Of a stretch of 64,000 bases of DNA, positions 35,626-44,316 are shown piece after piece. Made by a program: the position numbers and the translations under genes. The first letter of the stretch is position 1. Each line of letters begins with the position of its first letter. The notes beneath the pieces are model-generated. The model made no database searches. It had not been told where the DNA came from and was given only the letters and a program-made list of their open reading frames with translations. The stretch is from CBETVX01 sp965539935. GTDB taxonomy: Bacteria; Bacillota; Clostridia; Peptostreptococcales; Caminicellaceae. The stretch spans positions 1-64,000 of the forward strand of contig CBETVX010000002.1 in NCBI GenBank assembly GCA_965539935.1. Reading direction: 5' to 3'.

Positions 35626-35931
35626 ATGAGATCCTATGTAATAAGTGATAACATAGATGCACTTATAGGTATGAGGTTAGCAGGTATAAAGGGAGAAGTA
35701 GTCCATAATAGAGAGGAAGTAGTAGATGTCTTAAAAGAAATTCTTAAAGACAAAGAAATAGGAATAGTTATAATAACAAAAAAAGTCCAAGAAATAGCCA
35801 AGGAAGAAATAATGGACATAAAAGTAAACAGAGAATATCCCCTTATAGTTGAAATACCAGGAAAAAAAGAGGAAAAGATAGAGGATGATATTTTAAAAGT
35901 TGTCAGGGAATCTATAGGAGTTAAGATATGA
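35626..35931 (+). CDS. ntpG: V-type ATPase subunit F
   Basis: The 101-residue protein has the CheY-like fold pattern of V-ATPase subunit F: SYVISDNIDALIGMRLAGIKG, the middle strand EIGIVIITKKVQEIA, and the C-terminal YPLIVEIPGK. In the complex it binds subunit D in the rotor. AGGAG lies 8 bp upstream of the ATG. It sits 9 bp after subunit K and 12 bp before subunit E. Confidence 0.9.
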   Translation: MRSYVISDNIDALIGMRLAGIKGEVVHNREEVVDVLKEILKDKEIGIVIITKKVQEIAKEEIMDIKVNREYPLIVEIPGKKEEKIEDDILKVVRESIGVKI

Positions 35932-35943
35932 GGTGTATAATAT

Positions 35944-36585
35944 ATGATTACCGTTGAAGAAAAATTAAATGTATTTACAAAACTGGTATTAGAAAAGGTG
36001 CAAAAAGAATATGAAGAAAAACTTACAGAATTAGAGAAAAAGAATGATAATGTATTAAATGAACATAGAAAAAAGATAGAGGATAAAAAGGAAAAGATAA
36101 TTAAGGATATGATCAATAAAGGCAAAATAGAAAAAAATAGACTTATATCACGGGCTAGTGTTGAAAAGAAAAGAAAAATATTAACAAAAAGACAGGAGCT
36201 AATCGATAGATTGATTAAAAATATAACCGATAAAGTAAATAATTTCACCCAGGAAGAATCCTATAAAACTTACCTACAAAAAGTTACCATCAAAGTCCTG
36301 GAAAACCTAAAGGATAAAAATAATATACAGCTTTATATAACAAAAAGAGATAGTGAAAAATACATGGTAGAGATACAAAATAAGGTGAAGGATTTAGGAA
36401 TTGATATAAATAATATAGAAATAAAAACATTAGAAAATGAATATATAGGTGGCGTAATAGGCTTAGATAAGGATAAGACAGTAAGAATAGATCAAAGCTT
36501 AAAAACTCTAATAGAAGATAACAGAGATGTAATTGGAACTAGGCTAAATAAAGCCTTAGAGGAAATGGGGGATACCATTGAATAA
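35944..36585 (+). CDS. ntpE: V-type ATPase subunit E
   Basis: The 213-residue protein has a long N-terminal charged coiled coil (EKVQKEYEEKLTELEKKND, KKIEDKKEKIIKDMI) and a C-terminal alpha/beta domain. The end shows VIGLDKDKTVRIDQSLKTLIED and TRLNKALEEM, both typical of subunit E. It pairs with the first operon gene in the peripheral stalk. The ribosome site is weak (GAGGTG), so translation may depend on the upstream gene. The end overlaps the TTG start of subunit A by 8 bp. Confidence 0.9.
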   Translation: MITVEEKLNVFTKLVLEKVQKEYEEKLTELEKKNDNVLNEHRKKIEDKKEKIIKDMINKGKIEKNRLISRASVEKKRKILTKRQELIDRLIKNITDKVNNFTQEESYKTYLQKVTIKVLENLKDKNNIQLYITKRDSEKYMVEIQNKVKDLGIDINNIEIKTLENEYIGGVIGLDKDKTVRIDQSLKTLIEDNRDVIGTRLNKALEEMGDTIE

Positions 36586-38347
36586 TCTAGAAGGAATAAT
36601 AACCCTGATAAATGGGCCCGTAGTTAAGGCAAAGAATATGAGCCAGTTTAAAATGAGGGAAATGGTAATGGTAGGGGATAAAAAACTCATTGGAGAAGTT
36701 ATAGCCATTGATGGAGATATGGGAACCATACAGGTCTATGAAGAAACAGAAGGATTAAAGGCTGGAGAGGTAGTACACTCCACTGGAAAGCCCCTATCCC
36801 TTAAGCTAGGACCGGGAATGATAGGGAATATATTTGATGGTATAGAAAGACCTTTAAAAAAGATAAATGAGATTTCAAAGGGATTTATAGATGAAGGTAT
36901 CGGACTAATATCAATAGATACAAAGAAAAAATGGCAAACAAAGATACTTGTAAGAAGAGAAGATTTTGTTAAGGAAGGGCAGGTTTTTGGAGAGGTAGAG
37001 GAAACATCCCTTATAAATCATAAACTGCTAATTCCACCTGGAATTAATGGTAAGGTAGTAAAGCTTAAGGACGATGGAGCATATACAATAGAAGAAGTTT
37101 TATTGGTGGTAGAGAATAGTAAAAAACAAAGACATGAAATAAAGATGTACCAAGAGTGGCCCGTTAGAGAACCTAGACCTGTTAGGGAGAGGTTAGCCAT
37201 AGAAAAGCCCTTAATTACAGGACAAAGAGTATTAGATATATTTTTTCCCATTGCCAAAGGCGGTACAGCAGCTATACCTGGGGGCTTTGGCACAGGGAAG
37301 ACCATGACACAACATCAGTTAGCCAAGTGGTCCGATGCAGATATTATAGTATATATAGGTTGTGGTGAACGTGGAAATGAGATGACGGAAGTATTAGAGG
37401 ATTTTCCTAAGCTCATTGATCCCAAAACTGATAAGCCTATAATGGAAAGAACCGTGCTAATTGCCAACACTTCAAATATGCCTGTAGCAGCAAGGGAGGC
37501 CAGTATATATACTGGTATAACCATGGCAGAGTATTTTAGGGACATGGGATACCATGTGGCAATCATGGCAGACTCCACTTCCAGATGGGCAGAAGCCTTA
37601 AGGGAAATATCAGGAAGACTTGAAGAAATGCCTGCGGAAGAAGGATACCCTGCATACCTTCCCTCTAGATTAGCAGAGTTCTATGAACGGGCAGGTTATG
37701 TAAAGACATTAGATAATAAAGAAGCTTCTGTAACAATTATAGGAGCAGTATCCCCAGCAGGAGGAGACTTTTCTGAGCCAGTAACTGAAAATACTAAAAG
37801 ATATGTTAATGCATTTTTAGGACTAGATAAGAAACTGGCCTATGCCAGACATTATCCAGCAATCAACTGGCTTTCAAGTTATAGTGGATATTTGAAGATG
37901 CTGAAAGGTTGGTATGAAGATAACCTTAAGGAGGATGTACTGGGCCTTAGAAATAAAATGATGCAAATTCTACATAAAGAAAATAAACTGCAGGAAATAG
38001 TTCAGCTTGTTGGAGAGGATGTACTCCCCGATGACCAGAGATTAATACTTGAGATATCTAAGGTCATAAAGGTAGGCTTTTTACAGCAAAATGCTTTCCA
38101 CAAAATAGACACCTACGTTCCCCTTGAGAAGCAATATAAAATGCTTGAAACCATAGATTATCTATACGAAAGGGCAAAGGAAGCTATTAAGAAGGGTATA
38201 CCGGTATCAAAGGTTAAAAATAATAAGTTGTTTAATGAAATAACCAAAATAAAGTACAATATACCAAATGATAGGCTAGAAGAAATAGAGGAGCTAAAAA
38301 GCAGTATAGATGAATACTATGATGAGCTTTTACGAAAATATGAATAA
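36578..38347 (+). CDS. ntpA: V-type ATPase catalytic subunit A
   Basis: Start is TTG, overlapping the end of subunit E (ATTGAATAA), with GAGGAAATGGGGG upstream. The 589 residues carry the catalytic P-loop GGFGTGKT near 233, GCGERGNEMTEVL, Walker B MADSTSRWAEALREISGRL, and the bulge domain insert characteristic of V/A type subunit A (GGTAAIPG just before the loop). Alternating A and B subunits form the ATP-hydrolysing hexamer. The next gene, subunit B, is separated by ~190 bp with repeat blocks. Confidence 0.98.
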   Translation: MNNLEGIITLINGPVVKAKNMSQFKMREMVMVGDKKLIGEVIAIDGDMGTIQVYEETEGLKAGEVVHSTGKPLSLKLGPGMIGNIFDGIERPLKKINEISKGFIDEGIGLISIDTKKKWQTKILVRREDFVKEGQVFGEVEETSLINHKLLIPPGINGKVVKLKDDGAYTIEEVLLVVENSKKQRHEIKMYQEWPVREPRPVRERLAIEKPLITGQRVLDIFFPIAKGGTAAIPGGFGTGKTMTQHQLAKWSDADIIVYIGCGERGNEMTEVLEDFPKLIDPKTDKPIMERTVLIANTSNMPVAAREASIYTGITMAEYFRDMGYHVAIMADSTSRWAEALREISGRLEEMPAEEGYPAYLPSRLAEFYERAGYVKTLDNKEASVTIIGAVSPAGGDFSEPVTENTKRYVNAFLGLDKKLAYARHYPAINWLSSYSGYLKMLKGWYEDNLKEDVLGLRNKMMQILHKENKLQEIVQLVGEDVLPDDQRLILEISKVIKVGFLQQNAFHKIDTYVPLEKQYKMLETIDYLYERAKEAIKKGIPVSKVKNNKLFNEITKIKYNIPNDRLEEIEELKSSIDEYYDELLRKYE

Positions 38348-38420
38348 TTATAGTTTACCATGTATCCTTCAATGATCTTTTTCTGGATTCATATAAGAGC
38401 TGCTCTCATGTTTTTAAATA

Positions 38421-38520
38421 TTGAGAACTTAGAACATGGTAACTAAGGAATAGTTTTTTAATGAGTTAATAGTTTGACCTAAACCCTGTTAACAGTAAAC
38501 TGTCAACTGTAAACTAATTA
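38421..38520. repeat. Mixed short repeats between ntpA and ntpB
   Basis: The first part (38421-38449) is an AACTTAGAACAT-type block. The second part (38473-38520) reads TTGACCTAAACCCTGTTAAC then AGTAAACTGTCAACTGTAAACT. Similar TTGACCxAAA cores occur at 48130, 50866 and 60067. Confidence 0.65.
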
Positions 38521-38535
38521 AGGACGTGATGGCAA

Positions 38536-39906
38536 TTGAAAAAAGAATATTTAAAATTAAGTAAAATAGAAGGGCCCTTAATAATGCTCTCGGATGTGGA
38601 AGGTGTATCCTATGGAGAAATCCTAGAGATTGAGGTAGATGAAAGATTAAAAAGGGGCAAAGTAATAAAAATAGATGGAAAAAATATCATAGCTCAGGTC
38701 TTTGAAGGTACATCGGGATTATCTACTGTTAATTCTTCTGTGAAATTTACTGGCAAACCCTTTGAGTTAGCATTATCAAAGGAGATACTAGGGAGAACTT
38801 TCAATGGAATAGGAGACCCAATAGATGAAGGGGGAAAGGTCTATAGTGAAAGGGTATATAATGTCAATGGTAGACCTATAAATCCTGTGGCAAGAAGGTA
38901 CCCTAGAAATTTTATACAAACAGGTATATCTACAATAGATACTTTAACTACCCTTATCAGAGGACAAAAGCTACCTATATTTTCAGGTAGTGGAATGTCC
39001 CATAATGAGTTGGCAGCCCAAATCGTTAGGCAGGCAAAACTCAGTGCTGATGCCAATGAAGATTTCGCAGTGGTATTTGCCGCCATAGGAGTTAAACACG
39101 ATGATGCCCACTACTTTAAAAAGAGTTTTGAAGAATCAGGGGCCCTAGAGAGAGTGGTTATGTATCTTAATCTTGCAGATGACCCTATAGTAGAAAGGAT
39201 TATAACTCCAAGATGTGCTCTAACGGCTGCTGAATATCTTGCCTTTGAGGAAGGAATGCATATACTTGTAATAATGACTGATATCACCAGTTATTGCGAA
39301 GCCATAAGGGAAATATCATCGGCTAGGGAGGAGGTTCCCAGTAGAAAGGGCTATCCAGGATATCTTTATTCTGATTTGGCTTCCTTATATGAAAGGGCAG
39401 GAATGATGGAGGATAGTAAAGGGTCTATAACTTTACTACCTATATTAACAATGCCCAATGATGACATAACCCATCCTATTCCAGACCTTACGGGGTATAT
39501 AACAGAAGGACAAATAGTATTAGGCAGAGAATTGTACCAAAACAATATATATCCACCTGTAAACATACTTCCTTCCCTATCTAGACTAATGAAGGATGGA
39601 ATAGGAAAGGAGTATACCAGGGAAGACCATCCAGACCTATCTAACCAGCTATTTGCAGCTTATTCTAGGGTGCAGGAAGTAAGGGCATTGGCCCAAATTA
39701 TAGGAGAAGATGACCTATCGGAGATAGATAAAAAATATATGGATTTCGGTAGAGCCTTTGAGGATAAATTTGTGTCCCAGGGCTTTGAGGAAAATAGAAA
39801 CATAGAAGATAGCTTAAATCTTGCTTGGGAGCTTCTAAAAATACTTCCTAGAGAAGAGTTGGATAGGATAGATTCTGAAATTATTGAGAAATATTATAAT
39901 AGATAA
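38536..39906 (+). CDS. ntpB: V-type ATPase subunit B
   Basis: Start is TTG, with AAGGACGTGATG upstream. The 456-residue protein is the non-catalytic nucleotide-binding partner of subunit A. In place of a full P-loop it has LPIFSGSGMSHNELAAQIVRQ, the standard subunit B form. Other family motifs are RPINPVARRYPRNFIQTGIS, ITSYCEAIREISSAREEVP and GRKGYPGYLYSDLASLYERAG-like text near 275-290. About 90 bp separates it from subunit D. Confidence 0.98.
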   Translation: MKKEYLKLSKIEGPLIMLSDVEGVSYGEILEIEVDERLKRGKVIKIDGKNIIAQVFEGTSGLSTVNSSVKFTGKPFELALSKEILGRTFNGIGDPIDEGGKVYSERVYNVNGRPINPVARRYPRNFIQTGISTIDTLTTLIRGQKLPIFSGSGMSHNELAAQIVRQAKLSADANEDFAVVFAAIGVKHDDAHYFKKSFEESGALERVVMYLNLADDPIVERIITPRCALTAAEYLAFEEGMHILVIMTDITSYCEAIREISSAREEVPSRKGYPGYLYSDLASLYERAGMMEDSKGSITLLPILTMPNDDITHPIPDLTGYITEGQIVLGRELYQNNIYPPVNILPSLSRLMKDGIGKEYTREDHPDLSNQLFAAYSRVQEVRALAQIIGEDDLSEIDKKYMDFGRAFEDKFVSQGFEENRNIEDSLNLAWELLKILPREELDRIDSEIIEKYYNR

Positions 39907-39910
39907 AAGT

Positions 39911-39936
39911 ATGGCTAATGGCTGATAGCTTATGGG
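39911..39936. repeat. Single inverted copy of the GCCATTAGC repeat
   Basis: ATGGCTAATGGCTGATAGCTTAT is the reverse complement of the repeat found at 35090 and 59390. Confidence 0.75.
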
Positions 39937-39995
39937 AAAAAGAGAAGTATAAAAAAAGGTATAGTCGTAATCCCCTGGGAAAGGATTGATTTCAC

Positions 39996-40613
39996 ATGGA
40001 ACCTATTACTCCAACTAAAGCAAATTTACTAAAGGCTAAAAGTCTATTAGACTTTTCCAATAAAGGTTATGAACTTCTTGATAAAAAAAGAAATGTCCTT
40101 ATAAGGGAAATGATGGGCCTTATAGATAAAATCAAAGATATACAAGGAAGAATTGCTTCAACCTTTGAAGTTGCCTATAGGGCCTTAGAAGTTGTCAATG
40201 TAACCATGGGAGTAAATAATGTAGAAGAAATAGCTATTTCTATACCCAAAACAGAAGAATATGAAATACTTTCAAAGAGTATTATGGGGGTAGAGATACC
40301 CACAGTAAAATTTGAGGAAAAGGACCTTAAACCCTACTATGGATTTTTTAGGACAAATCCTGCCTTTGATATAGCAGTAACTAAATTTAGGGAAGTTAAA
40401 TACTTAGTATATGAGTTAGCAGAAATTGAAAACTCAGTATACAAGTTGGCTACAGAAATAAAAAAGACTCAAAAAAGGACAAATGCCCTAGAAAAAATAC
40501 AGATCCCAAAATATGAGTATCAAGTAAAATACATAAGTGACGTGCTAGAGGAAAAGGAAAGGGAAGATTTTTTCAGACTTAAAAAGGTAAAGGACATGAA
40601 GAACAGAGTATAA
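39996..40613 (+). CDS. ntpD: V-type ATPase subunit D
   Basis: The 205-residue protein is the rotor shaft of the complex. It has the family's opening PTKANLLKAKSLLDFSNKGYELLDKKR and a long C-terminal coiled coil ending KTQKRTNALEKIQIPKYEYQ, both diagnostic. AAAGGATT lies upstream of the ATG. It closes the operon; no clear terminator with a T tract is visible before the next gene. Confidence 0.96.
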   Translation: MEPITPTKANLLKAKSLLDFSNKGYELLDKKRNVLIREMMGLIDKIKDIQGRIASTFEVAYRALEVVNVTMGVNNVEEIAISIPKTEEYEILSKSIMGVEIPTVKFEEKDLKPYYGFFRTNPAFDIAVTKFREVKYLVYELAEIENSVYKLATEIKKTQKRTNALEKIQIPKYEYQVKYISDVLEEKEREDFFRLKKVKDMKNRV

Positions 40614-40805
40614 AAACTTTGTTCTTTTTCTTTTAATTAAAAATTAAGACTTTAAAAGGATTTTTTGTATTAATATAGAAGTATATAAACAAGTATGTAA
40701 AAATTTTATTAAACATTGTAAAGGGTTACCTTTTAGAAACATATGAGGGAAATTATGTTAATAATTTTCTGTGTATTATAAAATATAATAGGGGGTTTAA
40801 GTAAT

Positions 40806-42692
40806 ATGAAAAGATTAAAGAGAACAATAGCTACAGTTACAATATTAGTAATGATATTTGGCATGGTGGGTATATCAGCATTGGCTGCAACTAAGTTTAC
40901 AGATATAGAAGGCCATTGGGCTAAAGATTACATAGAAAAAATGGCCGAAAAGGGTATTATATCAGGTTACCTAGATAATACCTTTAAGCCATCACAAAAT
41001 ATAAGTAAAGTTTCAACAATAGTAACCCTATATAAAATTGTTAAGGCTTCGGATAAACTTGGAGATCTAGATATAACAGACACTGTTGAAAAGTATAAAT
41101 CAGTAATGGTAAGCAATGATATTCCAACATGGGCCTATGAATCAGTTGCCTTTGCATTAGAAAAAGATATTGTTGATCAAAGTGAACTATCAAGCTTTAT
41201 TGTAGATGGGGTTCAACAAAATGCAACTAGAAGCGAAGTAGCCATATATTTTGGTAAAACATTAAATCTATACTTAAAACAAGATCTAGGAAGTAAAATA
41301 TATAACCTGGATTTTAATGATGCCTTTAAAATTAGCAAAGATGCACTTCCATATATTGAATTACTTAAAAATAATGAAATTCTAAGTGGAGACGCACAGG
41401 GAAACTTTAATCCTGACCAGTATATCCAAAGAGCTGCTGTGGCAAAAATGCTTTCCATTTCCTATGAAATACTGGAGGATTTAGAGTTAGAGGAAGAGAC
41501 CATAATTGATGAAGAAACTGAAGATGAAGAAAAGACCTTAGATATAAGAGAAGGAAAAATTGATCTAGTTGAAGATGATATCAATGTGATTAGAGTTATT
41601 TATGATAATTATGAGAAGGAAACCTACCTGGTAAATGATGAAGTTGAAATATCAATAAATGATATAGATTCGGATTTAGACGACCTTGTGGTAGGAGCAA
41701 ATGTGAAGTTATATTTTGAAAATGATAAGCTAATCAAAATAGTAACTGATGACGCTGAAAGCTTTGAAGAGGGAGAAGTTTATAGCATAATAGATATGGA
41801 TTCATACTATCTAATAACCCTTAAAAACGAAAATAACAAAAAGAGAACATTTAAGATGAAGGCAACGGCCAAGGTAGAAATTGATGGTGAAAGAGAAGAT
41901 GCTGAAGAGCTAGAAAAAGGACAAAGCATAGAAGAGATAGAAATTGATGGTGAATATATAGAAAGTATATCAGTAGAAAATGATGAGAGGGTATATGAAG
42001 GTATAATTGAAACTCCGGTTACCTTCGGTGAATATCCTAAGATAGTAATAAAAACCTATGGACAAAAAACCTTAGAATTTGAAGTGGATGAAGATGCAGA
42101 TGTAGAGAAAAATGATAAAAATAGATCCTTACAATCATTAACTAAGGGAGATTTAGTAACTCTATATACTGAAGATAATATAGTTGTTAAAATTACAGCT
42201 GTAAGTATTGAAGAAGACGATGAAGGTGTTATAAGAGAAATTGTAATTTCAGACTATCCTAAAATTACAATAGAAAATGACAATGATGAACTTATTACCT
42301 ATGACTTAGACGATGATGCAGATATAGAAATTGATGATGAAGATGCAGAAATATATGATCTAAGACTAGGCTACAGAGTAGATTTAGAAATAGAAAGTGG
42401 AACGATTAAAGGCTTAGAAGCAGAGGCAATAGATACCTCAAGTAGTATTACGGGTATTATAACAGAAATTTATGAAGATAATGAAGCCATAATAGTTGAA
42501 GTAAGAGATTACAGTGGTAATAAAGAAAAACTTTCGGTAGATGCCGATGATGCTAAAATCTATGATACAGATAATGATAGAATTTCCTTTGATGATTTAG
42601 ATGAAGACGATGAAGTTTTAATCTTTGGTGAAAAGGATACAGGAATATTTAATTATATAGCCGAAAGAATTTTAATTATAAAGGAAAATTAA
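40806..42692 (+). CDS. Second S-layer-type protein, three SLH domains plus five beta repeats
   Basis: AGGGGGTTT lies ~8 bp before the ATG. A signal peptide (KRTIATVTILVMIFGMVG, cleavage at LAAT) is followed by three SLH domains at ~30-80, ~95-165 and ~170-225 (FTDIEGHWAKDYIEKMAEKG, SGYLDNTFKPSQN, NFNPDQYIQRAAVAKML). From ~245 to the end there are about five copies of a ~75-residue acidic beta repeat. Each copy sets a value strand (YDLDDDADIEI), then 'L-x-x-G-x-x-V-x-L' and 'I-K-G/K-I'. This is the same plan as the 12782 product and the 2806 product. The C-terminus is IAERILIIKEN. It is probably wall-anchored and structural. Confidence 0.83.
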   Translation: MKRLKRTIATVTILVMIFGMVGISALAATKFTDIEGHWAKDYIEKMAEKGIISGYLDNTFKPSQNISKVSTIVTLYKIVKASDKLGDLDITDTVEKYKSVMVSNDIPTWAYESVAFALEKDIVDQSELSSFIVDGVQQNATRSEVAIYFGKTLNLYLKQDLGSKIYNLDFNDAFKISKDALPYIELLKNNEILSGDAQGNFNPDQYIQRAAVAKMLSISYEILEDLELEEETIIDEETEDEEKTLDIREGKIDLVEDDINVIRVIYDNYEKETYLVNDEVEISINDIDSDLDDLVVGANVKLYFENDKLIKIVTDDAESFEEGEVYSIIDMDSYYLITLKNENNKKRTFKMKATAKVEIDGEREDAEELEKGQSIEEIEIDGEYIESISVENDERVYEGIIETPVTFGEYPKIVIKTYGQKTLEFEVDEDADVEKNDKNRSLQSLTKGDLVTLYTEDNIVVKITAVSIEEDDEGVIREIVISDYPKITIENDNDELITYDLDDDADIEIDDEDAEIYDLRLGYRVDLEIESGTIKGLEAEAIDTSSSITGIITEIYEDNEAIIVEVRDYSGNKEKLSVDADDAKIYDTDNDRISFDDLDEDDEVLIFGEKDTGIFNYIAERILIIKEN

Positions 42693-42738
42693 TTTATATT
42701 ATTGACAAACATATAATGTTTCGATGTCAATACCATTT

Positions 42739-42773
42739 AATTTAAGGGAGATTAAAATCTCCCTTAAATTAAT
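42739..42773. terminator. Strong inverted repeat after the S-layer-type gene
   Basis: TAATTTAAGGGAGATT and AATCTCCCTTAAATTA form a 16-bp perfect stem with a 2-nt loop. The T tract is lacking, so it may act as a terminator in either direction or as an RNA stabiliser. Confidence 0.7.
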
Positions 42774-42952
42774 AATAAAAAATTAAGAATATTTTTATTT
42801 TATCATCTGTAATATTTAAATTTCCCATATACTCAGTGGCTTTTATATTACAAACATGTGGATAAAAGGGACTTCATAGGGTCAAACTGGGATTAAATAT
42901 TGCAGACAAGTAACTATTATATTAATAGTATAAATTGATGGGAGGTATGATT

Positions 42953-43336
42953 GTGGAAAAGGCAATGATAAGAATGAGAATGAGTATGCATGATGCCCAT
43001 TATGGTGGTAATTTAGTGGATGGAGCCAAAATGCTCCAATTATTTGGTGACGTGGCAACAGAACTTTTGATAAGACATGATGGTGATGAAGGACTATTTG
43101 CAGCATATGAAAGTGTAGAATTTACAGCGCCAGTATATGCAGGGGATTACATAGAAGCAGTAGGAGAAATAATCAAGGTAGGAAATACTTCAAGAAAAAT
43201 GAAATTTGAAGCAAGGAAGGTTATCATACCAAGAACAGATATAAATGAATCGGCCTGTGATGTACTAAAGGAGCCCATAGTAGTATGCAGAGCCATTGGA
43301 ACTTGTGTTGTACCTAAGGATAAGCAAAGAAAGTAA
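42953..43336 (+). CDS. kal: 3-aminobutyryl-CoA ammonia-lyase
   Basis: I choose GTG 42953: it lies 7 bp after GGGAGG and gives the family start (V/M)EKAMIRMRMSMHDAHYGG. The ATG at 42947 is only 1 bp from that site. The 127-residue hot-dog protein removes ammonia from L-3-aminobutyryl-CoA to give crotonyl-CoA, a late step of lysine fermentation to acetate and butyrate. Recognisable motifs are HDAHYGGNLVDGAKMLQLFGD and EFTAPVYAGDYIEA. The kce gene follows 29 bp downstream and forms its substrate, which strongly supports this call. Aminomutase and dehydrogenase genes of the pathway are not in the window. Confidence 0.9.
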   Translation: MEKAMIRMRMSMHDAHYGGNLVDGAKMLQLFGDVATELLIRHDGDEGLFAAYESVEFTAPVYAGDYIEAVGEIIKVGNTSRKMKFEARKVIIPRTDINESACDVLKEPIVVCRAIGTCVVPKDKQRK

Positions 43337-43365
43337 AAAAATTTAAAAGAAAGCAGGTGTAATAA

Positions 43366-44184
43366 ATGGAGAAGTTAATAATAACTGCTGCACTTACTGG
43401 AGCAGAGGTGACTAAAGAGCAGCAGCCTAATTTACCTGTAACGCCTGATGAAATAGCTGAGGCTGCATATGAGTGCTATAAAGCAGGGGCATCCATAGTT
43501 CATGTTCATGCAAGGGATAATGAGGGAAACCCCACACAATCCTATGAGGTATATAAAGAAATTAAAGAAAAAATAGAAACTAAATGTAATGTTATAGTAC
43601 AGCCATCCACAGGAGGAGCAACCTGGCATACACCTGAGGAAAGACTTCAACCAGTGAAGCTTAAACCAGAAATGGCAACCCTAAGCTGTGGAACATGTAA
43701 CTTTGGACCAGATATATTCATGAACTCAGAAGAATACATAGAAAAATTTGCTATGAAAATGAAAGAACTAGGAGTAAAACCAGAAATAGAAGTTTTTGAA
43801 AAGGGAATGATAAACAACGCCCTTAGATTAGTTAAGAAGGGAATACTAGATGGACCATTACATTTTGACTTTGTACTAGGGGTTCCAGGGGCATGTCCAG
43901 GAACACCACAGGACCTTATGTACATGGTTGGTAGTATACCAGCAGATTCTACTTGGACAGTGGCTGGAATAGGCAAATCAGAACTACCATTAGCCATTAT
44001 GGCAATAATTATGGGAGGGCACGTTAGGGTAGGTTTTGAAGATAATATATACTATTCAAAGGGAGTTCTAGCAGAGTCCAATGCCCAGCTAGTAGAGCGT
44101 ATAGTTCGCATAGCTAAAGAGGCTGGCAGGGAAGTAGCTACACCAGAGGAAGCAAGAAAAATACTAGGAATAACTTCTAAATAA
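43366..44184 (+). CDS. kce: 3-keto-5-aminohexanoate cleavage enzyme (BKACE family)
   Basis: The 272-residue TIM-barrel protein condenses 3-keto-5-aminohexanoate with acetyl-CoA to give 3-aminobutyryl-CoA and acetoacetate. Family motifs are IVHVHARD, with the two zinc-binding histidines, IVQPSTGGATWHTPEERLQP, and GGHVRVGFEDNIYYSKG with the third metal ligand Glu. Length is normal. AGCAGGTG lies before the ATG. Together with kal upstream it forms a two-gene unit. BKACE enzymes are a broad family, so the exact substrate is supported mainly by the kal neighbour. Confidence 0.92.
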   Translation: MEKLIITAALTGAEVTKEQQPNLPVTPDEIAEAAYECYKAGASIVHVHARDNEGNPTQSYEVYKEIKEKIETKCNVIVQPSTGGATWHTPEERLQPVKLKPEMATLSCGTCNFGPDIFMNSEEYIEKFAMKMKELGVKPEIEVFEKGMINNALRLVKKGILDGPLHFDFVLGVPGACPGTPQDLMYMVGSIPADSTWTVAGIGKSELPLAIMAIIMGGHVRVGFEDNIYYSKGVLAESNAQLVERIVRIAKEAGREVATPEEARKILGITSK

Positions 44185-44267
44185 GGGACGAGGAAAACCT
44201 TTACCGGTCGAACCTGATTTATTTAAATTGAAGAATTTGTTCTCTGCCATATAAATTTTTAAAAGGA

Positions 44268-44316
44268 TTTTGTACACTTATGGAGAATAAATACAATATA
44301 TAGGGGGTGTACAAAA
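44268..44316 (+). promoter_or_regulatory. Promoter framed by a 10-bp inverted repeat
   Basis: TTTTGTACAC (44268-44277) and GTGTACAAAA (44307-44316) are perfect inverted copies. Between them lie TACAAT (44291) and AGGGGG. TTGTAC at 44269 could serve as -35 with a 16-bp spacer. The second arm ends at the A of the start codon, so a bound repressor would cover both promoter and start. Confidence 0.4.

Noticed and set aside
35634..36248. 204-codon minus-strand frame over subunits F and E
   Set aside because: Phe/Ser-rich antisense shadow of lysine- and glutamate-rich coding sequence.
40696..40722. TGTAA repeats upstream of the second S-layer-type gene
   Set aside because: Two units 21 bp apart, without a middle copy or a TATAAT at 22 bp, so the geometry of the other two sites is not met.
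42809..42852. TGTAATAT ... ATATTACA inverted repeat upstream of kal
   Set aside because: Short, AT-rich and without a matching promoter; likely to occur by chance at this base composition.
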